This document shows, piece after piece, positions 5,585 to 6,106 of a stretch of 6,106 nt of DNA. Below the pieces are notes generated by a model. The model did no database searches. It saw nothing but the letters and a program-made list of their open reading frames with translations, and was not told the origin of the DNA. Location: the NCBI GenBank assembly GCA_027065635.1, contig JAMONQ010000172.1, forward strand, positions 1 through 6,106, given 5' to 3'. The position numbers and the translations under genes were made by a program. Each line of letters opens with the position of its first letter. The stretch's first letter is position 1. This stretch comes from Campylobacterales bacterium (lineage in GTDB: Bacteria > Campylobacterota > Campylobacteria > Campylobacterales > Hydrogenimonadaceae).

Positions 5585-6106
5585 CCATCTTCTCCCACAA
5601 CTCCTTTTGAAGAAGTATCTTTTTTACTCTCTCCTGCCAAAGCTCGCCGAACTCTCTCCTTTCATCCTGTGTGGCGCCTCCTTGCATGAGCTTTTGCATA
5701 AGCATCTGCATCTTTTGGCTGCCGGGGACGACTGAAGGATCGTATGCAAGCTCCACACTCTCACCGCTATCCATACGTGTAAGGCGTACATCGCCTTCGA
5801 TATCGGCGCCGTAGTGAAGCCGGTCGTTTCTGGCGAACTTCCCGCCGAGTCCTTTGAAGCCTCCTTCGTTCGCCGCGCCGGTAACAAGACCAATACAGCT
5901 TCCTATAACACCCTCCACTCCCTCATCGAGAGCACCGCGCAACTCCACCTTGATATCGCCCCTTACCGGAAGCTCTTCCGCGTAGAGTTTTTGCAGACCT
6001 ATTTTGCTAATCAGCCACGCTCCGGCTACCGTAGGACAGGAGTGGCCTGCCAGCTTGACCATATCCAGGTACTCATAGGTGATCCGCCCATCTTCGACAG
6101 CTCCGA
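5571..6106 (-). CDS. FmdE-like domain protein, C-terminal 178 residues, 5' end outside window
   Basis: The frame is open to the right edge, so the start is not visible. Near the visible N-terminus lies LAGHSCPTVAGAWL (codons 6051 down to about 6012), resembling the G-H-x-C-P motif of the FmdE family, with the His and Cys expected to bind metal. GVIGSCIGLVTGAANEGGFKG then resembles the second conserved FmdE segment (usually C-T-x-G), here with one Cys. FmdE was named from the formylmethanofuran dehydrogenase operon of methanogens, but the family is widespread in bacteria that lack that pathway, and no such enzyme is visible here. The C-terminal third is a predicted helical tail with a Met/Gln-rich stretch (QKMQMLMQKLMQ) and ends in KMVKVF. 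The gene is convergent with the DUF1858-DUF2249 gene, and the stop codons are interlocked. Function unknown. Confidence 0.72.
   Translation of the reverse strand, partial: GAVEDGRITYEYLDMVKLAGHSCPTVAGAWLISKIGLQKLYAEELPVRGDIKVELRGALDEGVEGVIGSCIGLVTGAANEGGFKGLGGKFARNDRLHYGADIEGDVRLTRMDSGESVELAYDPSVVPGSQKMQMLMQKLMQGGATQDERREFGELWQERVKKILLQKELWEKMVKVF

Noticed and set aside
1..6106. CRISPR array, tRNA/rRNA genes, insertion sequences or phage genes
   Set aside because: No spaced direct repeats, tRNA-like folds, transposase motifs or terminal inverted repeats were seen on either strand.

Overview
The window looks like a chromosomal segment of a chemolithotrophic, nitrate-using bacterium, most likely of the Campylobacterota (Sulfurimonas/Sulfurovum/Hydrogenimonas-like). 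That placement is an inference from gene content, AGGAG-type ribosome sites and tightly packed small genes; no rRNA or marker gene is present to prove it. No RNA gene, insertion sequence, CRISPR array or origin was seen, and no gene-free stretch exceeds 300 bases (the longest is 655-828).

Layout. 1-654 (minus strand) is the N-terminal part of a NarK/NasA-family nitrate/nitrite MFS transporter running off the left edge. 655-828 is a divergent intergenic region with a perfect 17-bp palindrome and a second inverted repeat. 829-2730 encodes a 633-residue siroheme/4Fe-4S nitrite/sulfite reductase; an Asn at an active-site position favours nitrite as substrate. It ends in a clear Rho-independent terminator (2765-2788). 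Directly overlapping that terminator is a textbook FNR-type box (2786-2801), placed at -41.5 from the start predicted by a perfect TATAAT.

This promoter should drive a compact five-gene operon, 2877-5584: a DUF2249 (TusA-like) protein, a 418-residue polytopic membrane protein with six histidines in a repeated arrangement, a DUF59/MIP18-type protein, a small two-helix membrane protein with a Cys pair, and a DUF1858-DUF2249 fusion. The last four genes overlap or nearly abut. Convergent to it, and overlapping by 14 bp, is the 3' part of an FmdE-like gene that leaves the right edge.

How the parts may work together. The transporter and the reductase fit nitrate/nitrite uptake and reduction. The five-gene operon has no assigned function. 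Its FNR-type control, its DUF2249/DUF1858 domains (often found beside nitrogen-oxide genes) and its histidine-rich membrane protein suggest an anaerobically induced membrane system for nitrogen oxides or nitrosative stress, with a metal- or sulfur-handling side (DUF59). This is inference, and it is the most interesting part of the window.
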